Positions 16,273-25,210 are shown, counted from the first letter of the stretch. The stretch: DNA of 64,000 nucleotides from an uncultured Collinsella sp. (GCA_958415625.1 CATYZI010000002.1:1-64000), one strand, 5' to 3'. Translations and numbers: made by a program. The notes: generated by a model from the sequence alone, not told the origin.

Positions 16273-17919
16273 ATGGAATCGGTGGTTCCCGCCGATATCG
16301 TCCTTAAGACGACGGCGCTGTTTACGGCCGAGGAACTTGAGCCTCGCGCTGGGTGCGTTGCAGTTCGCGGCAGCGAGATTGTGGCCGTGGGCTCTCCCGA
16401 CAAGGTGCAGCCGTTTATCGGTCCCGATACTGAGGTTATTGACGCCGGCAACAAACTGGTCATGCCCGGATTCAACGATTCACACATGCATTTTGCGCTT
16501 GGTTCAATCCAGAAGGATGAAGACTTCTGTTGCGATCTGATGTTCCTGCCGAGTGAGCAGGCTTGCGTGGATGCTGTGGCAAAGTTTGCTGCCGAACACC
16601 CTGACAATCCGTGGATTTACGGCCAGGGTTGGTATTCGCCTGCATGGGAAAACCCGATTGACCCTGATTGCCGCAGCCTCGATGCACTCGATATCGACCG
16701 CCCAATCGTGCTTTCGGATTTTTCGATGCACGTGGTGTGGTGCAATACCGCCGCGCTTAGGGCGGTTGGTATTGATCGCAATACACCGACGCCTGAAGGT
16801 GGTCTTATTCGCCACTTTGACAACGGCGAGCCGAATGGCTTTTTATCCGAGCCCCAGGCGACGAACATCTTGCTCGATGTTGTGCTCAATAAGCCGGACC
16901 TTGATGCGTCGTTGCTCAAGTCGATGCGCAAGTTCAACAAGCTCGGCATAACTTCGATTGGTGATATGTATCCTTTGGGCGTGACTACGCCCGGCGTGTA
17001 CGACATCTATGACCGTCTGGCGAGCGAGGACCTGAGTACGCTGCGTATTAGCTACTATTCTGCGCTCGACGCTCCGATGTCAGAGTCGCAGGCCCTGCGT
17101 GTGCGTCATCACGGCGAGCGCGTCCGAATGGCAGGCCTCAAGTACATTTTGGACGGCTGTCCCGAGGCGTACACGGCCTACATGCATGAGCCGTATCTTA
17201 ACGCTCCTACGGGGAAGGACTTTCGCGGCGAACCAGCATGCAACCAGGAGACGCTTGACCGCATGATGCTCGAGGCCAGCAAGAATGGCTTCGATGTTCG
17301 TATCCATGCTATCGGCGACGCATCGGCCACGATGATTATCGATGCCGTCGAGCGTGCCGAGGAGGTGTGCGGCAACAAGGGGGCGCGTTTTGCTATCGAG
17401 CATACAGATAACCTGAAGCTCGAGGATATTGCTCGCATGAAGCGCCTGGGCATTAATGCTGCGATTCAGCCGCAGCATCCCATCGGAGGCCTTGGGCAGG
17501 GCGTGTACGAGGAGTCTCTTGGCGAAGAGCGCATGAGCCACATGTGGCGCTATAGGGAAGAGGCCGATGGCGGAATCCACTTAGGGCTTGGTACTGACTG
17601 GCCTGCGGTGATGTCAATCGATCCTATCGATACCGTGTATGCTGCGGTGACGCGTAGCGAGTTTGACGGGCACCCGGCGGAGGGATACTTCCGCGAGAAT
17701 GCCCTGACGCTCGGCGAGACGCTGCAAGCGCACACGCTCGGCTCAGCATATGTCGAGGGCTTTGAGCGCCGTTTGGGCAGCCTTGCCGCCGGCAAGCTTG
17801 CCGATATCGTCATCCTGTCGGGCAATCCGTTTGAAATGAACCCGATGGCGCTTCGCGATCTCGAAGTCGAGACGACGATCTTTAACGGACGCGTCGTCTA
17901 TCGCAAGGATGAAGCATAG
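16273..17919 (+). CDS. Amidohydrolase, YtcJ-like
   Basis: A 548-residue metal-dependent hydrolase of the amidohydrolase-3 (YtcJ/AepA) family. Metal ligand motifs: DSHMHF near residue 70, HAIGD near 345, IEHTDN near 375 and GTDWP near 440. The C-terminal strand LGSLAAGKLADIVILSGNPF closes the small beta domain. The ATG lies 2 bp after the transporter stop, so it is translationally linked. Between two MFS genes it probably cleaves an amide or related bond in the imported compound. The substrate cannot be told from sequence. Confidence 0.87.
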   Translation: MESVVPADIVLKTTALFTAEELEPRAGCVAVRGSEIVAVGSPDKVQPFIGPDTEVIDAGNKLVMPGFNDSHMHFALGSIQKDEDFCCDLMFLPSEQACVDAVAKFAAEHPDNPWIYGQGWYSPAWENPIDPDCRSLDALDIDRPIVLSDFSMHVVWCNTAALRAVGIDRNTPTPEGGLIRHFDNGEPNGFLSEPQATNILLDVVLNKPDLDASLLKSMRKFNKLGITSIGDMYPLGVTTPGVYDIYDRLASEDLSTLRISYYSALDAPMSESQALRVRHHGERVRMAGLKYILDGCPEAYTAYMHEPYLNAPTGKDFRGEPACNQETLDRMMLEASKNGFDVRIHAIGDASATMIIDAVERAEEVCGNKGARFAIEHTDNLKLEDIARMKRLGINAAIQPQHPIGGLGQGVYEESLGEERMSHMWRYREEADGGIHLGLGTDWPAVMSIDPIDTVYAAVTRSEFDGHPAEGYFRENALTLGETLQAHTLGSAYVEGFERRLGSLAAGKLADIVILSGNPFEMNPMALRDLEVETTIFNGRVVYRKDEA

Positions 17920-17924
17920 ATAGG

Positions 17925-19124
17925 GTGATGAACGTGAGCAAAGGGACGGTCGAAAAATATGCCCTGCTGTTTGTGGTGTGCGGCATCGTGTTTGCTGCGA
18001 ACTACGCGCAGTATCAGGTGTCGGGATTGGCACATCTGGTTGTGTCGGACCTGCATCTGACCTCGGCCGAGTTTTCAGCCGTCCTGTTTGCCCCGTTTGT
18101 TCCTGCCGTTGTATTCGGCATGCCTGTCGGCGTTTGCGCCGATCGATATGGCGTGAAGGTGCTCGTATTCATCGCATCGGCGATTTCTGCAATTGCAGCG
18201 GCTGCTCGCGCGGAGTGCGCATCGTTTGCGACGCTGTTCACGGCGACCATGCTTCTGGGCGCGGCACCATGCGTCGTGAATGCCATCGTTCTAAAAGTGC
18301 TTGGTTCCGCTTTTGGCGGAGAAACCGATAGGGCCATGGGATGGTTCTACGCTGCGGGGTCGGGCGGAATCGCCTGCTCGCTTGCAACCTCTCCTCTCTT
18401 TGCAACGTCCGGACGAGCATATGCCCTTGCTGCCGTTTTATTTGCCATGTTTGGATTGCTGTGGCTGCTGGTTGCGCCATCGGCAGATGTTCTGCAGGCT
18501 GCAGATGGCCTTGGCGTTCAGGGTGCGGAGCCTGCTTCGTCGTCGGCAAGTGCGTTTGCGACGGTAATCAAGATGCCGATGGTTTGGCTCGTGGCGATAC
18601 TGCTTGGAGTCGCCCTTGCATCGGCTACGGCGTACTCGGGCTATCTTGTTTCAGCGCTTGAGGCTTCAATCGAACCTCAGGTCGCCGGGCTTCTTGCCTC
18701 TTTCGTGACGCTTGGGTCGATTGTCGGCAGCGTGGCCGGTCCCTACGCGCGAGCGCAATTTGGCGACTATCGCGTGTTTATGGCCATCGCCGCAATGGCG
18801 GGGAGTGCCCTTATGTGGGCCGGAGAGGCTTTTGTCTCTCAGCCTTCTGTCGGGCTCATGTTTGCGATTGGCGTTTCGACTGCCGTCGCCGGTCCGGTCG
18901 TTCAGTCGCTACCCTACATGTTGCCCGAGGTGCGCGAGGGGCTTGCAGGAAGCGCCGGTGGCGTGGTGAGCACCGTTTCGCTGGGGCTTACGTTTTTGAT
19001 TCCCGTGGCCCTCTCCTTCTGCATTGGCGAGAGCTATGAAACGCTTCTATTTGGGTGCGCTGTTTTGTTTGGCGCGACGGCGCTGGCGTCTCCATTCCTG
19101 CCGTCTCCCGATTCACTTATGTAA
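17925..19124 (+). CDS. MFS transporter
   Basis: A 399-residue major facilitator protein, paralogous to the one two genes upstream (both have ANYxQYQVS in helix 1 and GGVVSTVSL/GGIVGTISL late in the protein). The inter-helix motif is GVCADRYGVKVLV. It starts 5 bp after the amidohydrolase stop; an alternative ATG three bases in is possible. Having two related transporters in one operon suggests an import/export pair or import of substrate and export of product. Confidence 0.86.
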   Translation: MMNVSKGTVEKYALLFVVCGIVFAANYAQYQVSGLAHLVVSDLHLTSAEFSAVLFAPFVPAVVFGMPVGVCADRYGVKVLVFIASAISAIAAAARAECASFATLFTATMLLGAAPCVVNAIVLKVLGSAFGGETDRAMGWFYAAGSGGIACSLATSPLFATSGRAYALAAVLFAMFGLLWLLVAPSADVLQAADGLGVQGAEPASSSASAFATVIKMPMVWLVAILLGVALASATAYSGYLVSALEASIEPQVAGLLASFVTLGSIVGSVAGPYARAQFGDYRVFMAIAAMAGSALMWAGEAFVSQPSVGLMFAIGVSTAVAGPVVQSLPYMLPEVREGLAGSAGGVVSTVSLGLTFLIPVALSFCIGESYETLLFGCAVLFGATALASPFLPSPDSLM

Positions 19125-19178
19125 CACCTGTTTTCGCCCTTTGGGCCTGGCCGACAAGGGCAAAAGGAGTTGGTCTAC

Positions 19179-19640
19179 TTGACACTAAAAAAGAGTACCG
19201 CTGTGACCATTCTCAACGGCATCGTTAATCCTCTATTCATGTGTTCATTTCTGCCGATTGTTGAGGGAAAGCCTGGCTTAGATTTTCAGGGACTTACTGG
19301 TTTCTGGGGGCAGCTTATTCTGGCCATCGGTATTGCACAGTTCGTGGGTTTTTTGCCGCTCTTTGGCAAAGCAATTGAGACGTGCGTTGAGTTTTTTGGT
19401 TTTGATCGGAACACTCCGGGCGCACGGATTTGCGGAACCGTTGTGGGCGCTACTCTGCTCTTCTGCATTATCGGGCTATTTGAAGTCGCGTTTCAGTCAG
19501 GCGTTGGCGTTATCGACGGTGTGCCGTTTTTCTCGCGCTGGGTTCGCCTCGTGGTGGGCGGATGGGCCTTTGTCGTTGTGGGCGGCTTGCTGTTTGATCC
19601 TTTTGTCGCGGCCATTGCCGCTAAAGTTACGGGCGAATAG
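19179..19640 (+). CDS. Small integral membrane protein
   Basis: A predicted 153-residue membrane protein with four likely helices (about 8-30, 40-60, 80-105, 120-145). I do not recognise the family. The TTG at 19179 is chosen because AAAGGAG lies 9 nt upstream; the other in-frame TTG at 19170 is too close. It follows the second MFS gene by 54 bp on the same strand and is probably the operon's last gene. The function is unknown. Confidence 0.6.
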   Translation: MTLKKSTAVTILNGIVNPLFMCSFLPIVEGKPGLDFQGLTGFWGQLILAIGIAQFVGFLPLFGKAIETCVEFFGFDRNTPGARICGTVVGATLLFCIIGLFEVAFQSGVGVIDGVPFFSRWVRLVVGGWAFVVVGGLLFDPFVAAIAAKVTGE

Positions 19641-19761
19641 CGCCAAGACCGGTCGCGTGGCGAAAGCCTGATCGACTGGCAGCCAAGGTCGGCCGGGGGA
19701 TTGGTCGGCCTCATTTTGCCCGTGCTACCATAAACGGACATTCGTTTGATGGGGGCTGCCG

Positions 19762-20460
19762 TTGTCACGCGTCTTGCAACATATGGAAATCCCGCTGCTG
19801 CTGGCGGTTCCTGCGGTGATGGCTGCGGCGTTGCTGGCGGGCGTTGAGCAGGCAGCGTTGGCCATGCTGGTTGTGGTGGCGCTGGTGCTTGCGCTGTTCT
19901 TTGCGGGTTACGAGGCTTCGCGCCCGGGCCTGCGCCAGATTATGCCCACGCTGGTGTTGGCGGCGTTGGCCGCGGCGGGGCGCATCTTGTTCGGTCCCAT
20001 TCCCGACTTTAAACCGGTGAGTGCCATCGCCATTATCGCGGGGGCGACGCTTGGTCGCCGCAATGGTTTTATGGTTGGCGCGCTGGCGGCGCTGACCAGC
20101 AATTTCTTTTTTGGACAAGGCATGTGGACGCCGTGGCAGATGTATGCCTGGGGGCTGGTTGGCTATGTTGGCGGCGCGCTAGCGTATGCGGGTGCGTTCG
20201 ACCGCGTCGACGGCACCGTGCGCATGCCAGTACTGCTGGCGTACGGCTTTGCGTCGGGCCTGCTCTATGGCGTCGTGATCAACGCATATGACATCATTGG
20301 TTTTGTACAGCCGCTTACTTGGGCGGGTGCCGTGGCGCGTCTTGCCACGGCAGTGCCGTTCGATATTACGCACGGCCTTGCGACCTGCGTGTTTTTGGCC
20401 GCCTTGTACAAGCCTTGGTGCCGTCGCATTAACCGTGTCGTCGTGAAATACAGGCTGTAG
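19762..20460 (+). CDS. ECF transporter substrate-binding (S) component
   Basis: A 232-residue membrane protein of the ECF S superfamily. It has about six helices and the family's mid-protein signature FGPIPDFKPVSAIAIIAG followed by TLGRRNGFMVGALAALTSN, FFFGQGMWTPWQMYAWGL. The start TTG 19762 has GGGGG upstream; ATG 19783 is the other candidate. No ATPase or T gene adjoins it, so it probably uses the EcfT/EcfA module encoded 7 kb upstream. The ligand is probably a vitamin, but I cannot tell which; no riboswitch is evident in the 121 bp before it. Confidence 0.8.
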   Translation: MSRVLQHMEIPLLLAVPAVMAAALLAGVEQAALAMLVVVALVLALFFAGYEASRPGLRQIMPTLVLAALAAAGRILFGPIPDFKPVSAIAIIAGATLGRRNGFMVGALAALTSNFFFGQGMWTPWQMYAWGLVGYVGGALAYAGAFDRVDGTVRMPVLLAYGFASGLLYGVVINAYDIIGFVQPLTWAGAVARLATAVPFDITHGLATCVFLAALYKPWCRRINRVVVKYRL

Positions 20461-20501
20461 GGCTGGTTGCGTCGGGGCGGGAATCAATACTGCCGAAGTG
20501 T

Positions 20502-20665
20502 CATTTCAAAACTATGCCGGTTTACGGGGCTAGATTGGCGCAGGCAGACCATGCCGGCTTTTTTCGAAATAGAGTAAGCCGTTCACCTGCGGTTTTATTA
20601 TCTCGGAATTGCGTATGGTTGGGGGTTCGCGATTCAGCCCCGTAAACCGGCATAGTTTTGGAATG
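20502..20665. repeat. Modular palindrome, arm type A, copy 1
   Basis: Terminal arms 20502-20531 and 20636-20665 match at 29 of 30 positions and contain AAAACTATGCCGGTTTACGG. The inner cassette, read on the minus strand, has CCAACCATACG, then AAAACCGCAGGTGAA, then a run of A and GGCATGGT. The same arms recur at 35749-35901 and 43068-43221, and the same cassette also occurs within the type B palindromes. This copy is inverted relative to the other two. Confidence 0.88.
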
Positions 20666-20703
20666 GCCGGCTGATATGACGGGCATCGTGGCCCTCAGAG
20701 AGC

Positions 20704-20730
20704 CAAATTGATCCATTTTCTTCCGTCCCC
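20704..20730 (-). repeat. 27-bp companion repeat, copy 1
   Basis: Minus-strand sequence matches the consensus GGGGACGGAGGAAAACGGAT followed by CATTTTG, with three differences. It lies between type A and type B palindromes. Other copies: 20954-20980, 35938-35965, 36176-36202, 42998-43024. Confidence 0.75.
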
Positions 20731-20762
20731 AGATGTCCCCAGGGAATCAGTTGACGGCGCTT

Positions 20763-20922
20763 GCCACGAAACTGGCCCATCTACTACGTTTAGCTTGATA
20801 CTCCCGACCATGACCGCGTTTTATGAAAAACCGCAGGCTTTCTACCTGCGGTTTTCTTTTTGCGTTGTTCGCTGTGGTTGAGGGTGGTGGCTTAAACGTA
20901 GTAGATGGGCGTGTTTCGTGGC
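20763..20922. repeat. Modular palindrome, arm type B, copy 1
   Basis: Arms begin GCCACGAAAC and continue CCCATCTACTACGTTTA, at 20763-20793 and in inverse at 20892-20922. The core has a strong hairpin, GAAAAACCGCAGG with CCTGCGGTTTTC (20826-20857). Copies are at 35995-36153 and 42815-42975. The stretch 20461-20994 consists of these repeats; I see no gene in it. Confidence 0.88.
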
Positions 20923-20953
20923 GGATGGGTCACGCGGACACCCTCACGAGGCC

Positions 20954-20980
20954 CAAAATGATCCGTTTTCCTTCGTCTCC
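20954..20980 (-). repeat. 27-bp companion repeat, copy 2
   Basis: Minus-strand match to the GGAAAACGGATCATTTTG family. It lies 14 bp from the xth stop and flanks type B copy 1. Confidence 0.75.
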
Positions 20981-20994
20981 GGGGGCAGCTGGAG

Positions 20995-21813
20995 TTAGAG
21001 CTCCAACGTAAGGGTGACGGGGCAGTGGTCGCTGCCGAAGATGTCGCCGCGGATGCCGGTGTCGCGTACGTTGCCGGCGATTGCGTCGCTCACCAGGAAG
21101 TAATCGATGCGCCAACCTGCGTTGTTCTTGCGCGCATTAAAGCGGTAGCTCCACCAGCTGTAGACGCCCTCGACGTCCGGATTGGCTGCGCGCCAAGTGT
21201 CGGTAAAACCGGCGTTGAGCAGCTCGGTAAACTTGCCACGCTCCTCGTCCGAAAAGCCTGCGTTGCCGCGGTTGGACTTGGGGTTCTTAAGGTCGATCTC
21301 CTCGTGTGCCACGTTAAAGTCGCCGCAGGTTACGACGGGCTTGCCGGTTTCGCGCTCAAGCGCGCTCAAAAAGCCGCGATAGGCATCGTCCCAGGCCATG
21401 CGCACGTCGATGCGCGCGAGCTCATTTTGGGCGTTGGGCGTATAGACGTCCACAAACCAAAACTTGTCGAACTCGAGCGCGCAGACGCGGCCCTCGGTTG
21501 CGGCTTGGGCGACGAGCTCGGCGCCCCCACCCTCGCCGGCGTAGGGCAGCAGTGCATCGGCGCGCAGCACGCGCAGCGGTTCCTGGCGGCTAAAGACCGC
21601 GGTGCCCGAGTAGCCCTTGCGCTCGGCGTAGCTCCAGGTTTGGTGATAGCCGGCCAGGTCGATATCGACCTGGCCCTCCTGCAGCTTGGTTTCCTGCAGC
21701 GCTAGGATATCGACATCGAGTTCCTGTGCGATCTGGATAAAGCTCGGGTCCTTTTTGAGCACGGCGCGCAGGCCGTTGACGTTCCACGAGGCGAAAGTGT
21801 AAGTCTGAGGCAT
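20995..21813 (-). CDS. xth: Exodeoxyribonuclease III
   Basis: A 272-residue AP endonuclease/3'-5' exonuclease of base-excision repair. The family layout is intact: SWNVNGLRAVL near residue 9, LQETKLQEGQ near 40 (catalytic Glu), DVYTPNA near 105, CGDFNVAHEEIDLKNPK near 155, and the C-terminal SDHCPV triad His near 262. Length and start are normal; AAAGGAC precedes the ATG on the minus strand. It is transcribed alone, divergent from the sirtuin gene. Confidence 0.95.
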   Translation of the reverse strand: MPQTYTFASWNVNGLRAVLKKDPSFIQIAQELDVDILALQETKLQEGQVDIDLAGYHQTWSYAERKGYSGTAVFSRQEPLRVLRADALLPYAGEGGGAELVAQAATEGRVCALEFDKFWFVDVYTPNAQNELARIDVRMAWDDAYRGFLSALERETGKPVVTCGDFNVAHEEIDLKNPKSNRGNAGFSDEERGKFTELLNAGFTDTWRAANPDVEGVYSWWSYRFNARKNNAGWRIDYFLVSDAIAGNVRDTGIRGDIFGSDHCPVTLTLEL

Positions 21814-21927
21814 GGTGTCCTTTCGACGGGGTTGGCAGGCTTAAGATTAGCGCAACAAGAGCGGGGCGGAGTCCGCGAGTGATAGTGCGAACGCCGCCAT
21901 CCCGGAGACACGGACGGAGGACATATT

Positions 21928-22680
21928 ATGGCGCAGACAATATCGGACCCCAAACAGGCCTCCGCCGCGCTGGCGGAGCTGTTCGAAACCCATAGCCACG
22001 TGGTCTTCTTTGGCGGCGCGGGCGTTTCCACGGCAAGCGGCATTCCCGATTTCCGCAGCGTGGACGGTCTGTATCATCAACAATTTGCCTATCCGCCCGA
22101 GACCATGCTCTCGCACAGCTTTTACGAGGCGCATCCGGCCGAGTTCTTCGACTTTTACCGCACCAAGATGATCGCGCCTAACGCTAAGCCCAACTGCTGC
22201 CACACCAAGCTGGCCGAGCTGGAGCGTGCCGGCAAGCTCGACGCCGTGGTGACGCAAAACATCGATGGCCTGCATCAGGTGGCCGGTTCACGGCGCGTGT
22301 TTGAGCTGCACGGCTCGGTCCACCGCAACATATGCCAGGCGTGCGGCGCGGTCTATAGCGCCGAGTGGATCTGCGCGCGCGAGCACGAGGATGCCGCGGG
22401 CGTGCCCGTGTGCCCTGCGTGCGGCGGCCGCATCAAACCCGATGTGGTGCTCTACGAGGAGCCGCTTGACGAGCGCGTGCTTACCGGCGCCGTTGCCGCC
22501 ATCGCCGCGGCCGATGCCCTCATTGTGGGCGGGACTTCGCTCGTGGTGTATCCGGCGGCGGGCCTTACGCGCTACTTTACCGGCGATACGCTGACGATTT
22601 GCAATCTTGCTCCCACCGATCAGGATGCAAATGCCGACCTGCTGATTTCTTGCGACATCGCGGCCGCGTTTGCGTTCTAG
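21928..22680 (+). CDS. cobB: NAD-dependent protein deacylase (sirtuin)
   Basis: A 250-residue SIR2 enzyme that removes acetyl or other acyl groups from lysines using NAD. NAD-binding GGAGVSTASGIPDFRS lies near residue 30 and QNIDGLHQVAGS near 110. The catalytic His is in FELHGSVH. Zinc-binding cysteines are in CQACG and CPACG. GGTSLVVYPAAGL and a C-terminal NLAPTDQD complete the Rossmann fold. It lacks an N-terminal extension. It is upstream of folate and coenzyme A genes, with a 94-bp gap to the FolP start. Confidence 0.94.
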   Translation: MAQTISDPKQASAALAELFETHSHVVFFGGAGVSTASGIPDFRSVDGLYHQQFAYPPETMLSHSFYEAHPAEFFDFYRTKMIAPNAKPNCCHTKLAELERAGKLDAVVTQNIDGLHQVAGSRRVFELHGSVHRNICQACGAVYSAEWICAREHEDAAGVPVCPACGGRIKPDVVLYEEPLDERVLTGAVAAIAAADALIVGGTSLVVYPAAGLTRYFTGDTLTICNLAPTDQDANADLLISCDIAAAFAF

Positions 22681-22774
22681 CCCGCGCGCGCGGATACAAT
22701 AGAAAGACTAATTGCAAAGCGACCCCGCCGTCAGCGCCCGAGCGCGGCGGCGTGGGCATTTTAGGAGGATGTTC

Positions 22775-24508
22775 ATGGCGAACGACAGCAAGACATGGCG
22801 GTGCGGAAAGTACGAGCTCAGCTTTGATCGTCCGCGCATCATGGGCGTCCTCAATGTGACGCCCGATTCGTTTAGCGACGGCGGGGAGCACTTCGACCCG
22901 GACGCCGCCATCGAGTACGGCCTGGCGATGCTCGATGCCGGCGCCGACATCATCGACGTGGGCGGCGAGTCCACGCGCCCCGGCTTTACCCCGGTCAACC
23001 CCGACGAGGAGGCGCGTCGCGTGCTGCCCGTCGTGCGCGCGCTGGCCAAAGAGGGCGCCATCGTCTCGATCGATACGCGTCATATGGCGGTTGCCAAGGC
23101 GGCCGTGCGCTGCGGCGCCTCGATCGTCAACGACGTGACCGGCTTCACCGACCCCAAGATGGTCGAGTTCGTTAAGACGAGCACCTGCGGCGTCATCGTG
23201 ATGCACGCCGGCGAGGTCGCCACACCAGCACGCACGCACGCGACGGTGCAGCTCGATACCTCAGCTGCGGCGTTTGTTGCCGAGAAGGCACGCGAAGCGG
23301 CTGCCGAGGCCGCGCGCGAGGCCGAGAAGCCGGCCCGTCGCCGTCGCGGCAAGTTGCTGGGCGAGTCCAAGGTTGAGGCCAAGCTTCCGGGCGGTGTGGT
23401 ACAGCCCTCGCTGCCGTTTGGCGAACCGGAGCCCGCGCCCGAGCCTGTTGACGAGCCAGAGACGCCGGCTGCCGAGCAGACTGCCCCTGCCGCCGCTGCG
23501 CCCGAGACCGTGCCCGCAGCTACCGAAGCCGCACCAGAGCCCAGCGACCACCTGGCCGCCATGATGCGCCGCAGTGCCCGCCGTGAGGAAGCCTATGTGC
23601 CCACCTCGCAGCTCCGCCGCTTTACCCTGCCCGATTCGGCGCCCATCATGCGCCGCGTCATGGGCTTCCTGTCCGATCAGGCCCGCACGCTCATCCATGC
23701 CGGCGTGTCGCGCGACCGCATCTGCATCGATCCCGGTCCGGGCTTTGGCAAGACGGCCAACGAGGGTGTCGTCATCCAGCGCGAGACCGCCAAGATGGCG
23801 TCGCTGGGCTATCCGCTCATGTGCGCCGTGTCGCGCAAGCGTTTTGTGGGCGCCGTCTCGGGCGTGACCGAGGCCGCCGCGCGCGATGCCGCCACGTTTG
23901 GCGTGTGCCTGGGCGCCATCCAGGCCGGTGCCAACATCGTGCGCGTGCACGACGTCACCGGTTTCGCGCAGTTCCTGAACGGTTACTGGGCTGTCGCCAA
24001 GCCGCAGCCACGTCGCGCGTTTGTGGCCGTGGGTTCCAACCTGGGGCATCGCTGCGACAACATCCGCGCCGCCCGCGACATGATTGCCGAGATCCCGCTC
24101 ACCTGCGTGTCCAACTCCTCGCGCATCTACGAGAGCGAGCCGGCCTACGAGACGCGCCAGGACGCGTTTGCCAACGCCGTCATCGAGATCAAGACCGAGC
24201 TGGCTCCGCTGGTGCTGCTTGACGAGCTCATGAAGATCGAGGCCGAGCTGGGCCGCGACCGTTCCAAGAAGGCCAAGGCAAACGGCCCGCGCACCATCGA
24301 CCTGGACCTGCTGTGGATGGACGGCGAGACCCACGGCGGCAAGAAGCTGCGCCTGCCGCATCCGCTGATCGGCGAGCGCGACTTTGTGCTGGTGCCACTT
24401 GAGGACCTGATGCACGACCCGGCTCGGTTCTTCCGCTACAACGGCGTTGAGGTCAAGGAGCCCGAGGATCGCGTGGGCCATATCGTGGGCGAATTGGGGC
24501 GTATGTAG
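22775..24508 (+). CDS. folPK: Fused dihydropteroate synthase / HPPK
   Basis: A 577-residue two-enzyme folate protein. Residues 1-150 and about 285-400 form dihydropteroate synthase: IMGVLNVTPDSFSDGG, DVGGESTRPGF, SIDTRHMAVAKAA, IVNDVTGF, DPGPGFGKTANEG, SRKRFVGAV. Residues about 415-577 are 6-hydroxymethyl-dihydropterin pyrophosphokinase: AVGSNLGHRCDNI, YESEPAYETRQDAFANAV, GPRTIDLDLLWMDG. Between DHPS strands, about 150-285, there is an Ala/Pro/Glu-rich insertion absent from normal DHPS (about 270 residues). The start at 22775 follows AGGAGG by 6 nt. Fusions of these two steps are known; here the order is FolP then FolK. Confidence 0.92.
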   Translation: MANDSKTWRCGKYELSFDRPRIMGVLNVTPDSFSDGGEHFDPDAAIEYGLAMLDAGADIIDVGGESTRPGFTPVNPDEEARRVLPVVRALAKEGAIVSIDTRHMAVAKAAVRCGASIVNDVTGFTDPKMVEFVKTSTCGVIVMHAGEVATPARTHATVQLDTSAAAFVAEKAREAAAEAAREAEKPARRRRGKLLGESKVEAKLPGGVVQPSLPFGEPEPAPEPVDEPETPAAEQTAPAAAAPETVPAATEAAPEPSDHLAAMMRRSARREEAYVPTSQLRRFTLPDSAPIMRRVMGFLSDQARTLIHAGVSRDRICIDPGPGFGKTANEGVVIQRETAKMASLGYPLMCAVSRKRFVGAVSGVTEAAARDAATFGVCLGAIQAGANIVRVHDVTGFAQFLNGYWAVAKPQPRRAFVAVGSNLGHRCDNIRAARDMIAEIPLTCVSNSSRIYESEPAYETRQDAFANAVIEIKTELAPLVLLDELMKIEAELGRDRSKKAKANGPRTIDLDLLWMDGETHGGKKLRLPHPLIGERDFVLVPLEDLMHDPARFFRYNGVEVKEPEDRVGHIVGELGRM

Positions 24509-25210
24509 ATGATCGAGATGAATGCTGTTGCCGCCGGTACCGAGCTCGACGCGGCGCGTGACGCGGGCCGCGAGGGTGCGTCCGCGGGCCGGTGCGCGTG
24601 GAGCGCGGGCGAGGCGTCGTTGACGTTTTCGCTGGTCGTGCGCCCCGATGTGAACATGCACGCCTTCCACGGTCTGCCGTTTGTGGCCGCAATGGGCATG
24701 ATGGACGCGCTCGCGGGCACGGCCGCAACGCCGGGCCTGGGGCTTGCCGGCAAGGTGGGTATCCAGTGGCCGAGTGACATCGTGTGCGGCGCGCCTGCGT
24801 TTGAGACGTCGCTCGCGCGCGTCGCCGTGAACGGCGGTGCCGGTGCCGCGGGCATGTTTGCCGCGGTGACGGTGGATATTGAGCGTTCGGCACTGGGCGA
24901 GCTCGGCGTGGATATGGGCGACGAGGTACTGGTCGAGGCATTGGCCGCGGCGGTGCTCGCTCGCGTTGACGCCTGGGCGGTTGCCGCCAACACACCACAG
25001 GGCGCTGCCGGCCCGCTGGCCCCGGTGCTGGGCGAGTATTTCGATATGGTGCCGCTGCTGGGTCGTCAGGTCGCGGCGGTGTCGCCCAACGGCCTGCCGC
25101 TCGCGGTCGGCGTGTTTGCGGGCCTGGACATCTGGGGTCGCGCGACCATTAAGACTGACGCCGGCGAGCAAGAGTTTCCGCCCGAGGCCGTGCGCATTCG
25201 CGGGCTGTAG
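24509..25210 (+). CDS. Biotin/lipoate protein ligase-like protein
   Basis: A 233-residue protein resembling the catalytic core of BirA. VGIQWPSDIV near residue 88 corresponds to the KWPND lysine motif but with Gln in place of Lys. AGMFAAVTVDIE near 115 matches the strand after it. A small SH3-like C-terminal domain (AVGVFAGLDIWGRATIKT) matches BirA's last domain. The N-terminal ligase motif that includes GRGRxGR is not seen; instead there is an Ala/Gly-rich lead. The start directly follows the folPK stop, so it is cotranscribed. It may be a divergent or inactive ligase. Confidence 0.55.
   Translation: MIEMNAVAAGTELDAARDAGREGASAGRCAWSAGEASLTFSLVVRPDVNMHAFHGLPFVAAMGMMDALAGTAATPGLGLAGKVGIQWPSDIVCGAPAFETSLARVAVNGGAGAAGMFAAVTVDIERSALGELGVDMGDEVLVEALAAAVLARVDAWAVAANTPQGAAGPLAPVLGEYFDMVPLLGRQVAAVSPNGLPLAVGVFAGLDIWGRATIKTDAGEQEFPPEAVRIRGL

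Noticed and set aside
23261..25171. Minus-strand 636-codon open frame
   Set aside because: It is antisense to folPK and the ligase-like gene, with no recognisable domain.
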